Notes under the pieces: generated by a model
What the model was told of the DNA's origin: nothing
Seen by the model: only the letters and a program-made list of their open reading frames with translations
The model's database searches: none
Made by a program: the position numbers and the translations under genes
Shown: positions 42,584 through 54,672 of the stretch, piece after piece
Layout: the number at the start of each line of letters is the position of its first letter
Position numbering within the stretch: position 1 is the stretch's first letter
Source: Chlorokybus atmophyticus
Taxonomy: Eukaryota; Streptophyta; Chlorokybophyceae; Chlorokybales; Chlorokybaceae
DNA length: 61,720 nt
Reading direction: 5' to 3'
Assembly: GCA_009103225.1 (NCBI GenBank)
Contig: RHPI01000772.1
Coordinates: forward strand, 163,500-225,219

Positions 42584-45101
42584 GGTGACTTCAATAGTAA
42601 CATGCTGGATTCAACACATTCGTATTAATACCATGCTTGTAATGACACAATAAAAAGCGACTTATGTAAAAAGATGTATTAACTTAATAGTGGTTATCAC
42701 TTGATAATTGCGCGCGCGCGCACACACATGCGATTTGTGTTATACTGTACACATATATAGACGATGTATTCGATAGCAAAAATATGCACATAAAAAATCA
42801 ATACACTTGCTTCTTACATGAGTCGTTTTCAATTGTATCATTGCAAGCACGGTAACAGAGATGCCGGCCATTACGTATTGTGAAAACCGTTTGATTTTTT
42901 TGCAATGCACTTCACATACGGAACCTTTCGACTCGGATATATTGGATATAGCATAAATGTGCACATTGAACTTATACTATGATACAAAATTACACCCCAC
43001 CCCATGTCTTTGCACGCGGTCGTATGTGTAAACCGAATGTGTACCATGTGCACGCGCAGTCGAACAACTGGAAGCACATAGACACTGTGGCACATCACAA
43101 ATAATATTTTAACCCGAATGTAACAACCAATAGGTCATTATAGCAAAAGTGTTGCAATGAGGAGAGGCGTCAAGGGCTAATGATTGTTATATTAGTCACC
43201 ACGTGACACTGAACGCAATTCGTCCTGTGCGATGCAATAGCCCCATAGGTATAACCTTCGTCAATATAGCCAACCACAGCCTGAAGGCGGGCATGCCAAC
43301 CTCTATGGTGATGACCAACCGTTTAGCAATGGCTCACACCATGCAATAGCCCGTACTATCGTACTGCGGTAATCAAGCCGTTTGTTAATGGCTCACACCA
43401 TGCAATAGCCCCGTCGAGTATATGCATGGTGATGCCGTCATTATAGTCCACCACAGAGGGCGAGCATGCTAACATTTCAAAGATCATTTGTTGGTGACTC
43501 TGTTGTGGCGATCAAGCTGTCTATCAGTGGCTCAGCTATGCGTAGACGTGTGGGTCACTCCATGCGTACACATACAACAGCAGTGGATAGGTAATCATGC
43601 TCTTATAAATAATCAATGCGGGCAACCATTGGTATGTGCCATATAGTATTTTAGCTAAATATATACACGTTAAGCGCGTGCAAATTAAGTGGGGGGGAGT
43701 AGCATGCGTAGGCAAAGGTTGACCACAAACAATTTGTAGTGCAATGAGGCCGGTTAGGTCGAGTAGGCAGTAACTCTCATGCAAAGCACGTGTAAAGGCA
43801 TGGACAACTTAGGCCAAGGCGGAGAGGTGTATATATCATTTTGCGGCGCTTGCCAACAATGCGTGATACTACGACATAGTTGATGACATAAACCGTCACA
43901 TTGTGAAAACAAAGCACTTGCCACATTTAGTCCCTTACTGTTATTTAATGCGTCGCATGACAAGGGTGGCGGCACGATTGGTGTGCGGTGTAAAGCTCGC
44001 CTAACATGCGGATTGTCACGTCACAGCGAGTCATATAACTCAATTGCATAAGCAAAGACTGTAGCAAGTGAGTCACATGCACACAACCAACAGCACCAAT
44101 TGGCTAGCAATAGGCAAGCAACACTTGGGGAGCACAGCGTGCAAGTTGGTGGTTAGCCAAGGCAATGGCAATATTGCATAAGGAGCTAGTGACTTAAATC
44201 TAAGCAATTCCATGTAATTGTGCAGTTCATTTATTCGCAAGCACGTACATGTATGCATAGATGTGCGTGTACATACAATGCGGCGTGCGTATGGCGTGTA
44301 GCACAATCCGGGGGAACACTTTGTGCAAATGGCTTGGGCGTCAACTTTTGCTAAAATAGGCTTCAGATAGGCCAAAAGCAGCTATGATCACGCTTTTTAT
44401 AAGACTTCCCAGCAAGCCGTCCCAATTGCCAAGAAGCTTTCATACCTGTGAGAGAGTGCAGCGTCTGCCGTGCGTGCAGTGTTTCTCATTGTGTGTGATC
44501 TTAATTGCAGCATGGGCACGGTGTGAAAAGTTACCGTCCAAGTATGGCATTACTTGTTGCTGCATCCATTCACCTCACTGAACAGTTAACAAACCCATTT
44601 CACTCACGCAAGGTTCTGTAGTTACAGCGCTACCTTCAGTAGTGGCTTGTTGACTCATATTTTTACCCACCTTTGCTCAAGTGAGTGCGTGTAATCCCAA
44701 AAGCTGCTTATATCCTCGCAATAATAAATAACTGTCCGCACTGGGTGACCTCATTATTTGCTTGCACCTAGCGCACTATCAGTCGCTGGTGTGTGAGGTA
44801 ATGTGCAAGTGATTCACCAATAGAGCATACACACATTGGGATGCATACACTATCTCATCGTGCATCTGCATGATTAAGAACCCAGTCCTCCGGAGCCCAC
44901 TAGCTCAAAACTACGATGGCCCTGTTTAGAGGGAACTATCTGAGGAAAGCCCTAGCGACCTCGTCGGCTGGACACGATTCTGAGCCTCATTATACTGGAG
45001 GCGTTCGAGCTATACATGACTTGCCTGCAAGGCAAGGCTTTACTCTATGTGCATCCATAACCGGCTTCGCTAAACGTTGCGTCTATAGCTTATGCATGTG
45101 C

Positions 45102-45198
45102 AATCGATCAACAGCAATGCACCTACCTATGAGCACGGCTTGCTCGCAACCTACGACCAAGCCGTGCTCACAGGTAGGTGCATTGCTGATGAGCGATT
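45102..45198. repeat. Long foldback hairpin (about 41-bp stem, 15-nt loop)
   Basis: The arms 45112-45142 and 45158-45188 pair over 31 bp with one mismatch, and pairing extends imperfectly outward to 45102 and 45198. The 15-nt loop is 45143-45157. Length and loop fit either a very small foldback MITE or a small-RNA precursor; no other copy of the arms was noticed in the window. Confidence 0.88.
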
Positions 45199-47033
45199 AG
45201 TCAGCGGCAAACCATGCAGTAACTCACATGCTATTTATCGTCCTCATGATGCTCCACATTGTCCTCCTCCTCCCCCGCTTACTTGCACACAACCTCATTG
45301 CCGCCAGTGCTAAGCGTTCAGCACAAGCACGCACACTGCGACGAGCAGCTGAAACCCACAGCCGGGCATCGCTGCTCTACCACCGCTTAAGGTGTTAAAG
45401 ACTTGCGTTCAGTACAGGCATGCACACTCTAAACAGCCACAGATTTCCGCACCTGGGCAACTTAGCTGATAGTCCTACTGGTAGGGTTTTCGGCAAAGCG
45501 GCGGCAACATTGCTGGCGTTGTCGCCGGGGTGGTTGGCGTAAGCAGCAAAGTGTGCTGAGGCTGCAGACGAGAACGCTAGCGGCGACTCTGAGTCTGAAA
45601 AGAAGGTTCGCAATGTTGGGCAACTTGTTTCATCCTCGCTAGGTGTACGCACATGCATGTATGAGCATGCGCACAGAGGCTGGTGTGAATGTACATGCAC
45701 GCACATGTAGAATATGCAGTCGTTGGGCTGTAGTTAGTTTTCAACAACACTACGCCTTGCCCTGTGCAGGTTGGTTTGCAACTGGTGGGTCCGCAAACCC
45801 AGTGGCTGCTGGGTTTGCCATGACGCACTCGTAGCTCAAGCGCGCGGGCCTCAACCACTGGCCATACGTGTTACAGCACTCATCCATCGTTCTATTGATG
45901 TACCTTTAATGTAATGTGCTGCCAATAAAAATTGTCTTGTAGTTACCTTTGCATCGAGGGCACGACAGCTGGCAGGCCTCTAATGCTTACTATGCAGCCA
46001 AGGATTACGAGGGTCCTTGGGTTTGGTTCGTGCATGACAATAAACTACACAATACAGAAAAAACTGCCTAATTTGTATGGTGTGTTTGTCGCGCAATGAT
46101 GTAAGTCTCTTACCTTGCCTTTCTGCACAGAAAATGCACTTTCGATCCGGCAATTGGCTTTTGTACTTGGCTGCAGATGAGACAGGTTGCTAAAGAAGCG
46201 CTAGGATGCTGTTGCAACGGACGTGACAAAGGTGATATATGCATGCGCACATGCAAGTGTGCGCATGTGCGCGCAAGCATATGCGCATGTATGTGTGCTT
46301 GATTGCACATACGTGTGCGCATGTGTGTCCGTATGTGCATGTCAGCATATGCATGGCCGCACGTATGTACATGTCCTTACCTGCGCCTATGTGCATGTGC
46401 CCCTGTGTGCTCTCGCATGGCTCTGTGCCCCTGCTGCATACCCTCACATGCGCCCAACTCACAACCCCACCAACCCTTTATCACCCCCTCTTCCCCTAGC
46501 CTGTTAAGCCTTTGAAGGCTGCACTTGGAAATGCAGGCCATTTGGGTTTTCCCAAGCCACACCAGAATAGAAAGCTGTTCAAGCCTCCTGACTGAGTGAT
46601 TCTAAAAAGTGACTTTAGTAATACTTATAATGTCGCCTCCCGTACTTAATACTACTACTATACATTTGAGGCGCACACGTGCAGAGGCACACGTGCAATT
46701 GTATGCTTGCATCTCAGTAACCAACCTCCCCATGCATATATTAATACATCACACGCACACACTACTACGTTTGGGTTGATTGAAATAGGTCCAGCAAACT
46801 AAACAATGAACTTCTCTTTTTGCAAGTGTTTTGCAAGCACGACATCCACTCCACACTTTTCACCATAGTCTCGGGCATCCTCGTTGGCATGTTAAATTGC
46901 TGCATCACGCTTATAACAATGGACAACAACTGGATGGTGTTGCAGCGCTGCTGGTGGCACCCACAACAAGCATGACAGCAAGCTTGTGCCTTGTGGGAAG
47001 CACCGCAGCGAGTCCTATCGTATGTGACTTCGC
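45199..47033. other. Intergenic with local dyads and purine-pyrimidine tract
   Basis: No gene recognised. Contains a 10-bp perfect hairpin at 45793-45818 and an alternating purine-pyrimidine tract of GTGCGCATGTGC type at about 46230-46400. Confidence 0.55.
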
Positions 47034-47350
47034 TGTAACGGAGTGCTACCGCTATGCGGTTCCCCGCCCTTATTTAATGAGAATAAGGGTCCCAACGGGA
47101 TAAACACAGCCATTAGAGTCGTGTTAGGGCCTTTATAGGCCCTAATAAGGTGTTATCATTCAACACCGATATCGACTTGAGATGAGTCTCAAGTCGATAC
47201 CGGCCGCATGGCGGCGCTGCCAACGCAGCGACCGCCATAGCCAGGGGATCTTTCGATCCCCTGACTGCCAGCGGCGGTGGCGGCGACGTGGCTGTGGTTG
47301 GTGGTGTTGGGGTAGGGGATTGAAGGGGGCGGTAGCACCCCTCTTCTCAC
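47034..47350 (+). repeat. Probable gypsy LTR rich in hairpins
   Basis: Starts TGTAACGGAG and ends CTTCTCACA, a TGT..ACA pair, four bases before a primer-binding-site match. The boundary calls rest on that site and on LTR-like ends; no second copy is in the window. Confidence 0.6.
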
Positions 47351-47503
47351 ATTTGGTATCGGAGCGAGGGCGTGGGGGCCTGGGGGGGCGGCGGCGGGGC
47401 GCAGAGGCGGCAGTCGACACTGCTCAGTGCCGACGTCAGGCCGACGGCCTGACAGCGGCGGCAGCGGCGGCAACTAGCAGCCGCTACCCACTAGGGTGGG
47501 TAG
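47048..47503 (+). other. Array of at least ten short perfect hairpins
   Basis: Stems in order: 47048-47060 (5 bp), 47067-47089 (8), 47090-47100 (4), 47124-47145 (9, loop TTAT), 47149-47167 (6), 47170-47199 (13, loop TGAG), 47208-47238 (13 with one bulge), 47242-47263 (9, loop TTTC), 47413-47434 (9 with one mismatch), 47435-47453 (8, loop GAC), 47484-47503 (8, loop TAGG). Sequences of the stems are unrelated to each other. The array spans the putative LTR and the leader before gag. Confidence 0.9.
47354..47365 (+). promoter_or_regulatory. Primer-binding site, initiator tRNA-Met type
   Basis: TGGTATCGGAGC differs by one base from the classical plant site TGGTATCAGAGC. It marks the start of the interior of an LTR retrotransposon. 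Confidence 0.75.
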
Positions 47504-47556
47504 TGGTAGTTGTTAGCTAGTTGTTGTTGTTGTATAGTTGTATAACGCTGCTGTTG

Positions 47557-47619
47557 GCCTAGCCTAGCCTTGCCTTGCCTTGCTTGCTTAGCCTAGCTTG
47601 CCTAGCCTAGCCTAGCTTG
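47557..47619. repeat. GCCTA/GCCTT pentamer repeat
   Basis: Degenerate head-to-tail array of GCCTA, GCCTT and GCTTG units. Confidence 0.9.
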
Positions 47620-48603
47620 TTAGTGTGAAGGGGAGGCGGCCACTCAGGCAGCCTCACCTCAAGTATTGCATCCCAGCACATGACTTGTAACTTGATTTCA
47701 CATATTACTTGTGATTGTGCTCGTGGTTGTGGCTGCCACCATGTGGATTCGTGGTGGTGTAAGGGGGGGTTGTGGTTGTTTACACTTCTCCCACCCCAAG
47801 AAAGCAGTTTAACGCCAACTTGGGCTGTTTTGGCCGCCATTCAGTGCGGTAGGGCCGCCAGATTTATTCCGTTCGGTCGATATCAAACCCTCGATTCACA
47901 ACTTGTTGATATCGGCCTGTAGGGCTGATTCAACGAGAGTTTGGCACCTTTTGTGTCATTTACAATTGTGAGTTGAGAAGGGTTGTACAAAGTGAAAACT
48001 TTGAGTTGTTGTAGCTTGTGAACCGTCGTGTGGATTTGCTCGTAGTGTGTTTACCAGCGAGTGTCTTGTTGAGGTGTTGGGCAATCATTTTACAGGCTGT
48101 TTAACCCAAGTGTAGCACCTTAAAATCAGCGACAAAGATACAACAAATGTTGACACTTTCGGAGTGCACAACTATACTTGTGCACTCGTGCACTTGCAAA
48201 CTTCTTGACGGCTTGTCTCCTTGGGCAGATGTCTCACCAAGGAGAGGAAGGAGGGATGTATCCNGTACCGGAGGTCGGAGACAGAGTCGTGAGTCGTAAC
48301 TGGTGTCCGATAAGCACATTTGCTGACGTGTCGAGCAGAATGCACAATCGATTCCAAACGCACGGCAGTACCCTATGCAGTGCTTGTTGCTCGTGGTGTT
48401 GGCGGCGGCGACGACGGCGGTAGGTGAGCGGCTGCTAGCGGCACACTTGTCTGTCTCACTGTGCTGCTATCGGTTTCATGCTCAATTTCTCATGACCATA
48501 AAGCACAGCTTTCTTGTAGACATGCAGGCAAGGTTTGTGCATGCACTGGCATTTGCCTGCTAGCTTGCTGTTCAGCTGGACTAAGTCATGTTAGCAGCTG
48601 GCN

Positions 48604-49460
48604 GGAGTCATCAAGTGATGAGGAAGTAAAGCACTCAGAAACGAGTGGTGGTTACAGTGTCAGTGAGGAGGAAGAAGCCAAGTCCAAGAGTGGTGAAGCT
48701 TCTTCAAAGAAGTCCTCTCATGATGACCAACCTATGGACACTCACAGCATCATCGGAGCGGCCATAGCGAAGTACGCATCAGAGCGTGAAGCTCTTCTTG
48801 CTGCACACCCCCAGCTTTGCAAGAAAGTGTGGGATGAGTGGGCGCAGCAAGTGCGTAACGCATATGAGACGGACTTCGCGGCACTCCCGCGCGCAAGTAA
48901 GCAAGGAGATGACAATCCGCATGATCGAGCACGAGTTGACGCGTAATGTACCGCAACTCATGCGCACAGATTTGGCAGTGGCCACACTCATGGTTACTTA
49001 TGATAAACCAGGCCCGTATCTAGGCCAGAGGATGGCGTTCGAGGCTCTCACCTTATTGACGGTGGAAACTTAGAAGCGTTGCAAGGACCTCTTTTGGTAC
49101 TTAGGGCCTGAGCTGGAGGAGAAGTTAGCTCGAGAAGAGCGCTTGACTGCACGCCTCGATGCTATGCAGTCCGAGTTGGTGGCATTACGCCAGCAGGTGG
49201 CAGGGCTACTACTACTGTAGCAGGGACATCAGTTGGCCTACCCGTCACAGCGCTGAACAAGCTCGAGAAATTCAAACCCAATGGGCCTGTGAACATTCAT
49301 GATTGGGTGGTGAATGCAAAGCGCTACTTGGTTGCACTTCAGCGACCAGTTAGTGAGCATACATCTGTTGCTGAGTTGCTCATGCCACTTGACGCTTTGG
49401 CCGAGTGGGCACGTCTGTCATGCCATCTACCCTCGCATGCCAGTTCTTCTCAAGCATGCC
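48604..49460 (+). pseudogene. Gypsy gag-like region, frameshifted
   Basis: An acidic Ser-rich N-terminal segment (SSSDEEVKHSETSGG) leads to a helical part (AAIAKYASEREALLAAHPQL). Coding then moves to another frame near 48895 (RMIEHELTRNVPQLM, then a coiled coil ERLTARLDAMQSELVALRQQ). It ends in a retrotransposon Gag-like segment from about 49250 (LEKFKPNGPVNIHDWVVNAK). A TAG occurs near 49071. It follows the LTR and primer site as gag should. Similarity is by pattern only, so moderate confidence. The single N at 48603 marks a join just before it. Confidence 0.55.
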
Positions 49461-50024
49461 TACACCCAGCCCCACGCCCGGGCTACCAGCATGAAGACCG
49501 CGCGAGCCCCAGCCTACTGCTAGCTACTGTATCACTCATGTAGCATGTAGCTAGGGCTACTTTATAGACCTGTCTGTAGGGACCGCGCGTAGCTGATCAG
49601 TTGCAAGTCTGTTAAGAACACATGTGCTATATCAAGTCTTAGGAGATTTCCGAAATAGCATGAGGCCTCGATGTGACCGTTGGCCTAGTGCCCGCGTGGC
49701 ACTGCACAGTCATGATTTGACATGTATAAGTAGGAAGTCACGTCACCAGACTGGCTGGTGACACTGTAAGTGAGTACTGTGAGTACTAGGAGTACTAAGA
49801 AGTAAAGACTCTGTTTTCAAAGAGCTTGTGAAGCGACTTGAACTGGAAGCACGCTGCCCCAGTTGCCAAGAATTCCCTTACTGCGTGAGACACGGTGCAT
49901 GCTCTTGTGCGCTGTGCCTGTCATTGCTGTGAGCTTGCCGGTGGTGTGTTGTTTCAGTAGTCAGGGTGTTGTATCCACGTGTTGCACACTCATTCACCTC
50001 ACTTAACAGTGTATCATTCTATCC
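49461..50024. other. No gene recognised; possible LTR-like stretch
   Basis: Contains a run of GAGTACT-type units (about 49770-49800) and a TATAAGTA at about 49725 that could belong to a promoter. Ends at a gap. Confidence 0.4.
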
Positions 50025-50457
50025 NNNNNNNNNNNNNNNNNNNNNNNNNNNNNNNNNNNNNNNNNNNNNNNNNNNNNNNNNNNNNNNNNNNNNNNNNNNN
50101 NNNNNNNNNNNNNNNNNNNNNNNNNNNNNNNNNNNNNNNNNNNNNNNNNNNNNNNNNNNNNNNNNNNNNNNNNNNNNNNNNNNNNNNNNNNNNNNNNNNN
50201 NNNNNNNNNNNNNNNNNNNNNNNNNNNNNNNNNNNNNNNNNNNNNNNNNNNNNNNNNNNNNNNNNNNNNNNNNNNNNNNNNNNNNNNNNNNNNNNNNNNN
50301 NNNNNNNNNNNNNNNNNNNNNNNNNNNNNNNNNNNNNNNNNNNNNNNNNNNNNNNNNNNNNNNNNNNNNNNNNNNNNNNNNNNNNNNNNNNNNNNNNNNN
50401 NNNNNNNNNNNNNNNNNNNNNNNNNNNNNNNNNNNNNNNNNNNNNNNNNNNNNNNNN
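50025..50457. other. Assembly gap (433 N)
   Basis: Unknown bases at the 5' edge of the first copia copy; its LTR and gag start probably lie in the gap. Confidence 0.99.
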
Positions 50458-53092
50458 CAAGATAATGGTGGAGATGCTGGACTTAGACAACTACAACACA
50501 TGGAGTGTACGCATGAAGATGGTGCTGATTACCAAGCAGCTCTGGGAGTATGTGGATCCTGACGGAGCGGAGGCACGGGCAGGTGAAGAGTCAGCTTATG
50601 CCAAGAATAGCTTGAAGGCTCTTGCACGCATTGGCCTGCATGTGAAGGAGCATCACCTTGGCTTGATTAATGAGTGCAAGACTGGTCGGTAGTGTTGGAA
50701 GAAGTTGCAGGACTTCTTCAATGCCAGAAACAATGCAAGGAGGCTGCAACTACGCAAGGACCTCAGTGCATTCAAAAAGGATCCCGGAGAGCCGCTCGTC
50801 AAGTACATTGCCCGAGCAAGAGATCTGCAACGAGACCTTGCAGGAGTTGGGCATGATGTCAAAGAAACGGAGATGGTATGGGCTATCCTGGCGGGCCTGC
50901 CAGAAGAGTACGAGATGGTGGTCACAGTGCTGGAGTCATCATCAACCGAGCTTCTCCTTGATGCTGTGACACCCTACCTGCTGCAAGTAGAGCAGCGGAA
51001 GGCCAATAAGGCGGACAGCGGTGGAGATGCAGTTGCTTTTGCAACAACACCCTTCAAGGGCTATCAACAACAGGGAGGCAGTTCTCGTCCTCAAAGAAAG
51101 AAGGGAACGTGCCACTATTGCAAGAAGGAGGGCCATTGGAAGAAGGAGTGTAGGAAACTGCAGCGTGATGAAGCGAAGAGAAAGGGAGGAGGACAGCAAA
51201 GCGAGAAGACTGTCGCATTTGCTGCAAGGACTGTCAATACGGGCTGTCAACAAACAGCCTGTCAACAAGTTGAAGACTCTGGTAGACGGAGCAAAGGGGA
51301 GCAATTGAAGGTTCCAGCACCACTAGTTGTTGAAAGACAACCCAAGGCTCTGAGCTATATAGGGGCTGTTCAATCGTCTTCGTCATGGGTCCTGGACTCA
51401 GGCTGCACGCGTCATCTCACCAACAACAAGAGCAAGATGGAGGACTATCAATCCCTCTCCTCCCCCATCATGGTGGAATTTGGCAACCAGGAGTTGCTGG
51501 AGGCTACTGGCAGAGGGACTGTCCATCTGCATTGCAAGGTTGGCAATGCAATGACACACATTCTTCTCAAGGATGTTCTGTACGTCCCCAGGCTTGGCAC
51601 TTGTCTGTTCTCTGTACGAGTTGCTGCCAAAAGTGGAGGAAAAGTTGTGTTCGAAGGTGATAAGGGTTACATTGTGAAGAATGACGTCACCTTGGTGGAG
51701 AGCACGCTCAAGGAAGACCTCTACCACATTAGGGAGGCTGCAACTGTCAATGAGAAGATTGACAGCCGCGCATTTGCTGCACGCGCCAAGGAAGAGACAG
51801 CTCAGCTATGGCATCGCCGTTTTTCACATTTAGGGTACGACAACCTTGCAAGGCTGGTGAAGAAGAACATGGTTCAAGGAATCAACATTAAAGCGGAGGA
51901 GTTCCATGCTCAGCAAGGTGTGTTGTGTGAAGCCTGTGTGCTTGGCAAGCAGCATCGACAGCCCTTCCCACAATCAGCACATGTATGCACGAGGGTGTTA
52001 GAGCTGGTGCATATGGATGTCTGCGGTCCTTTGCCTGTTGCTGCCAAGGGAGAGGGAAGCCTGTACTTCTGCACCTTCCTTGACGACTATAGCAAGCTGT
52101 CTGTCATTGTGCCTTGAAGCTGAAGTCCGAAGTTGCTGGGACTGTCAAGAAGGTCCTCACTATGCTGGAGACGCAATCAAGACACAAGACAGTTACTGTT
52201 CGCACCGACAGAGGAGGCGAGTATGTCAATAACGAACTCAAAGCATACTTCACAAGCAAAGGCCTGACCCATGAAACCACCGCACCATATACACCTCAAC
52301 AAAACGGAGCTGCAGAGAGGCTCAATCGCACACTTCTGGAGAAAGTGAGAGCCATGCTTACGGACGCTCAACTCAAAGATCACTGGTGGAAAGAAGCATT
52401 GCTGACTGCCAACTATGTCCGCAACCGATCACCAGTGCGCATGGAAACCAAGACACCGTGGGAGCTGTTCTATGGTCGACAGCCGGACGTGTCAATGCTG
52501 AGGGTTTGGGGCTCGCGAGCGTATGTACACGTGCCGAAACAGTTGAGGAACAAGCTGCAACCTGCCAGCAAAAAGGGAGTGTTTCTTGGCTACGAAGCCA
52601 ATAGCAAAGCCTATCGCGTGCTGGTGGAGGAAACTGGCAAGATTGTTATTAGTCGTGATGTTGTTTTTGCTGAGGGAGGCACTACACCTGCTGCTGGAAA
52701 CACTGTGATAAAATGCAAGGAAGACGCTCAAGCACAACCAGCTCAAGAAGGAGGCGCCTGTCAAGATTCTTCATTGACAGCCCCTACTGCCATTGACAGT
52801 CCCAACCGACAGTCCCTGCAGGCTGTCAACCTTCTGGACTGTCAACATGGAGCTGACCCCGACGCATCATCGGCAGACAGCAGCAAAACCAACACACCCA
52901 ACAATGACCAGCAGCAAGAGGAGCAAGGGGGCTACAACCTGAGAGGGAGACATCACCCACAAGGCTTCTACAAGGCTATGGTCGCAAGCGCCAACGTGGG
53001 AGGGACTGTCGAACCCACCACATATGAAGAGGCGCTCAAAGGCTCTGACGCAGAGATGTGGCAACAAGCAATGGATGAGGAGATGGCATCAC
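50458..53092 (+). pseudogene. Copia family A copy 1: gag, protease, integrase
   Basis: Reads Gag (LDLDNYNTWSVRMKMVLI), the zinc knuckle CHYCKKEGHWKKEC (near 51110), the protease site WVLDSGCTRHL (near 51388), the integrase HHCC region (LWHRRFSHLGYDNL, then CEACVLGKQHR) and the catalytic residues (MDVCGP, VRTDRGGEYV, PQQNGAAERLNR). It then runs up to the start of RT, cut by an N at 53093. A TAG at 50690-50692 replaces the GAG found in copy 2. A one-base deletion makes CCTTGA at 52112-52117, where copy 2 has CCTTTGA. Both disable Pol. The GACTGTC word recurs through the coding sequence. Confidence 0.93.
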
Positions 53093-53093
53093 N

Positions 53094-53583
53094 GGCCAAC
53101 CATATCTGCAGTCACACAACAGTAGGTATATGCAGCATCACAATAGCAAAGAGTACCTCATGTACTTAAAATGCCAGTCACGGCGTGTGGTCCACGACAC
53201 CTCGCTCGAAGCGCTGTTGGTTTCGCTGTGGTCACCCTGCACCATGTGCATGTACACAAGATGGTTGTATGTGATGCCAAGACCCGGGAACTATGAGGAC
53301 ACCCAGGTTCTCACAAACAAATCTGCTCTCACCGGAGTGTCGCGGTGCACACCTCGGCGCATGAGGCTTCGCCTGTCTTTGACAAGCGCTACTGTTATTC
53401 TGGTGTCATACGGGTCAATACCCTCAAACCACTGGCCCTTGACCTGCCAGCAAGGACATGTATCACCAAATCTCACTCTACCATCAACTTGCAAAAACCG
53501 CTGCAACACACCTACTTACTAGGTTGCAATCAAGGTAGGTTTGTTCTGCAAAGCGGGGCTTGTCTTTCCTCAGGATGGCACAT
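53094..53583 (-). pseudogene. Foreign insert between N joins, possibly transposase C-terminus
   Basis: A 490-bp piece bounded by single Ns at 53093 and 53584 replaces about 408 bp of copia RT. Its minus strand has a coding-like frame (53509-53291: RVRFGDTCPCWQVKGQWFEG, RITVALVKDRRSL) resembling the region after the catalytic domain of tnp2-type proteins. Together with 55492-56439 it may be part of a second transposase gene into which copia contigs were wrongly placed. Low certainty. Confidence 0.4.
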
Positions 53584-53584
53584 N

Positions 53585-54631
53585 TGTCTGAGCAAGGAGC
53601 TTGAGGGACTGGGCTTCACCGCATCCGGAGCTGACCCAGGACTGTTCATCCACCCGAATAAGGAGGTCTGGCTTCTTGTGTATGTGGATGATATTCTCGT
53701 TGCTGCAAGGGAGATGAAGGAGGTGAGCAACGTCAAAGAGTCGCTCATGAAGACCTTCAACACTAGAAATCTGGGAGAGGCCAAGTATTTTCTTGGCATG
53801 GTAATTTCGAGGGACAGGGAGCGCAAGACTGTCAACATCAGCCAGGAGCAGATGGTGTTAAGGTTGGCAGACAAGTTTGGGCTACAGGAGGCCAAGTACA
53901 AGTCGGTTCCTATGGCTGTTGGAGCACGGATGAGCAGGGCTGTCAACGGAGAGGGACTGTCAGACAAGGCTACCTACCCATATGGAGAGCTGGTAGGGAG
54001 TTTGCTATACCTATCAGTTAGCACTAGGCCGGATATTGCATTTGCTGTTGGAGTTCTAGCACGGCACATGTCCGCACCAACCATGGAGCATTGGAAGACT
54101 GCCAAGGGCGTTCTTCGCTACGTTGCTGGCACACCTACTGTCGGCATCACGTATGGAGGAGGAGACACTGCATTGCATGGCTACTGCGATGCTGACTACG
54201 CTGGAGATTTGGACACAAGGAAGTCAACCACGGGCTATACTTTCTTGGTGAATGGTGGAGTTGTGAGCTGGAGTAGCAAGCTACAACCCACTGTGGCAGC
54301 ATCAACAGCCGAAGCGGAGTACATGGCTGCATTACAGACTGTCAAGGAAGGACTGTGGCTTCGCAAGCTGGTAGCAGACCTGGGCTACAAGGCATCCACA
54401 ATCATCATCAACTGTGACAATCAGGGAGCAATCAAGTTGCTGAAACATCCCATTGCATCTGTTCGCTCAAAGCACATTGATGTTATGCATCACTTTGTGC
54501 GTGAGCGTGTAGCACGGAGGGAGGTGGAATTTGTCTACTGCAACACCGAGGCAATGTTGGCGGACTGCATGACCAAGACGCTTCCCCCATCCAAGTTCAA
54601 GGGTTGTTGCACAGGGCTTGGCATCAAGTGA
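53585..54631 (+). CDS. Copia family A: RT 3' half and RNase H
   Basis: Uninterrupted from the RT palm (WLLVYVDDILVAAREM, the catalytic YVDD) through RNase H (YCDADYAGDLDTRKSTTGY; CDNQGAIKLLKHP) to the tail TKTLPPSKFKGCCTGLGIK and TGA at 54631. It continues directly to a polypurine tract and LTR. The 5' part of RT is missing at the join, so the gene is partial here, but no lesion is visible in this segment. Confidence 0.92.
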   Translation, partial: CLSKELEGLGFTASGADPGLFIHPNKEVWLLVYVDDILVAAREMKEVSNVKESLMKTFNTRNLGEAKYFLGMVISRDRERKTVNISQEQMVLRLADKFGLQEAKYKSVPMAVGARMSRAVNGEGLSDKATYPYGELVGSLLYLSVSTRPDIAFAVGVLARHMSAPTMEHWKTAKGVLRYVAGTPTVGITYGGGDTALHGYCDADYAGDLDTRKSTTGYTFLVNGGVVSWSSKLQPTVAASTAEAEYMAALQTVKEGLWLRKLVADLGYKASTIIINCDNQGAIKLLKHPIASVRSKHIDVMHHFVRERVARREVEFVYCNTEAMLADCMTKTLPPSKFKGCCTGLGIK

Positions 54632-54672
54632 AGGTCCAAGCATGAAGACTGTCCAAGCTGCCTGCGTGGGAG

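Larger units (their letters stand above)
41465..45101. other. Intergenic, no gene recognised
   Basis: A hairpin at 41526-41543 (ATGTTACC/GGTAACAT), a 2-copy tandem repeat and a CA microsatellite (listed separately). At 43330-43415 a sentence-like unit (ATGGCTCACACCATGCAATA) is repeated. A frame at 41730-41969 has no recognisable domain. Confidence 0.55.

Noticed and set aside
47048-47503. Organelle DNA insertion (palindromic repeats resemble volvocine organelle intergenic DNA)
   Set aside because: No organelle gene is present, and a primer-binding site and gag-like region follow, which fits an LTR retrotransposon better.
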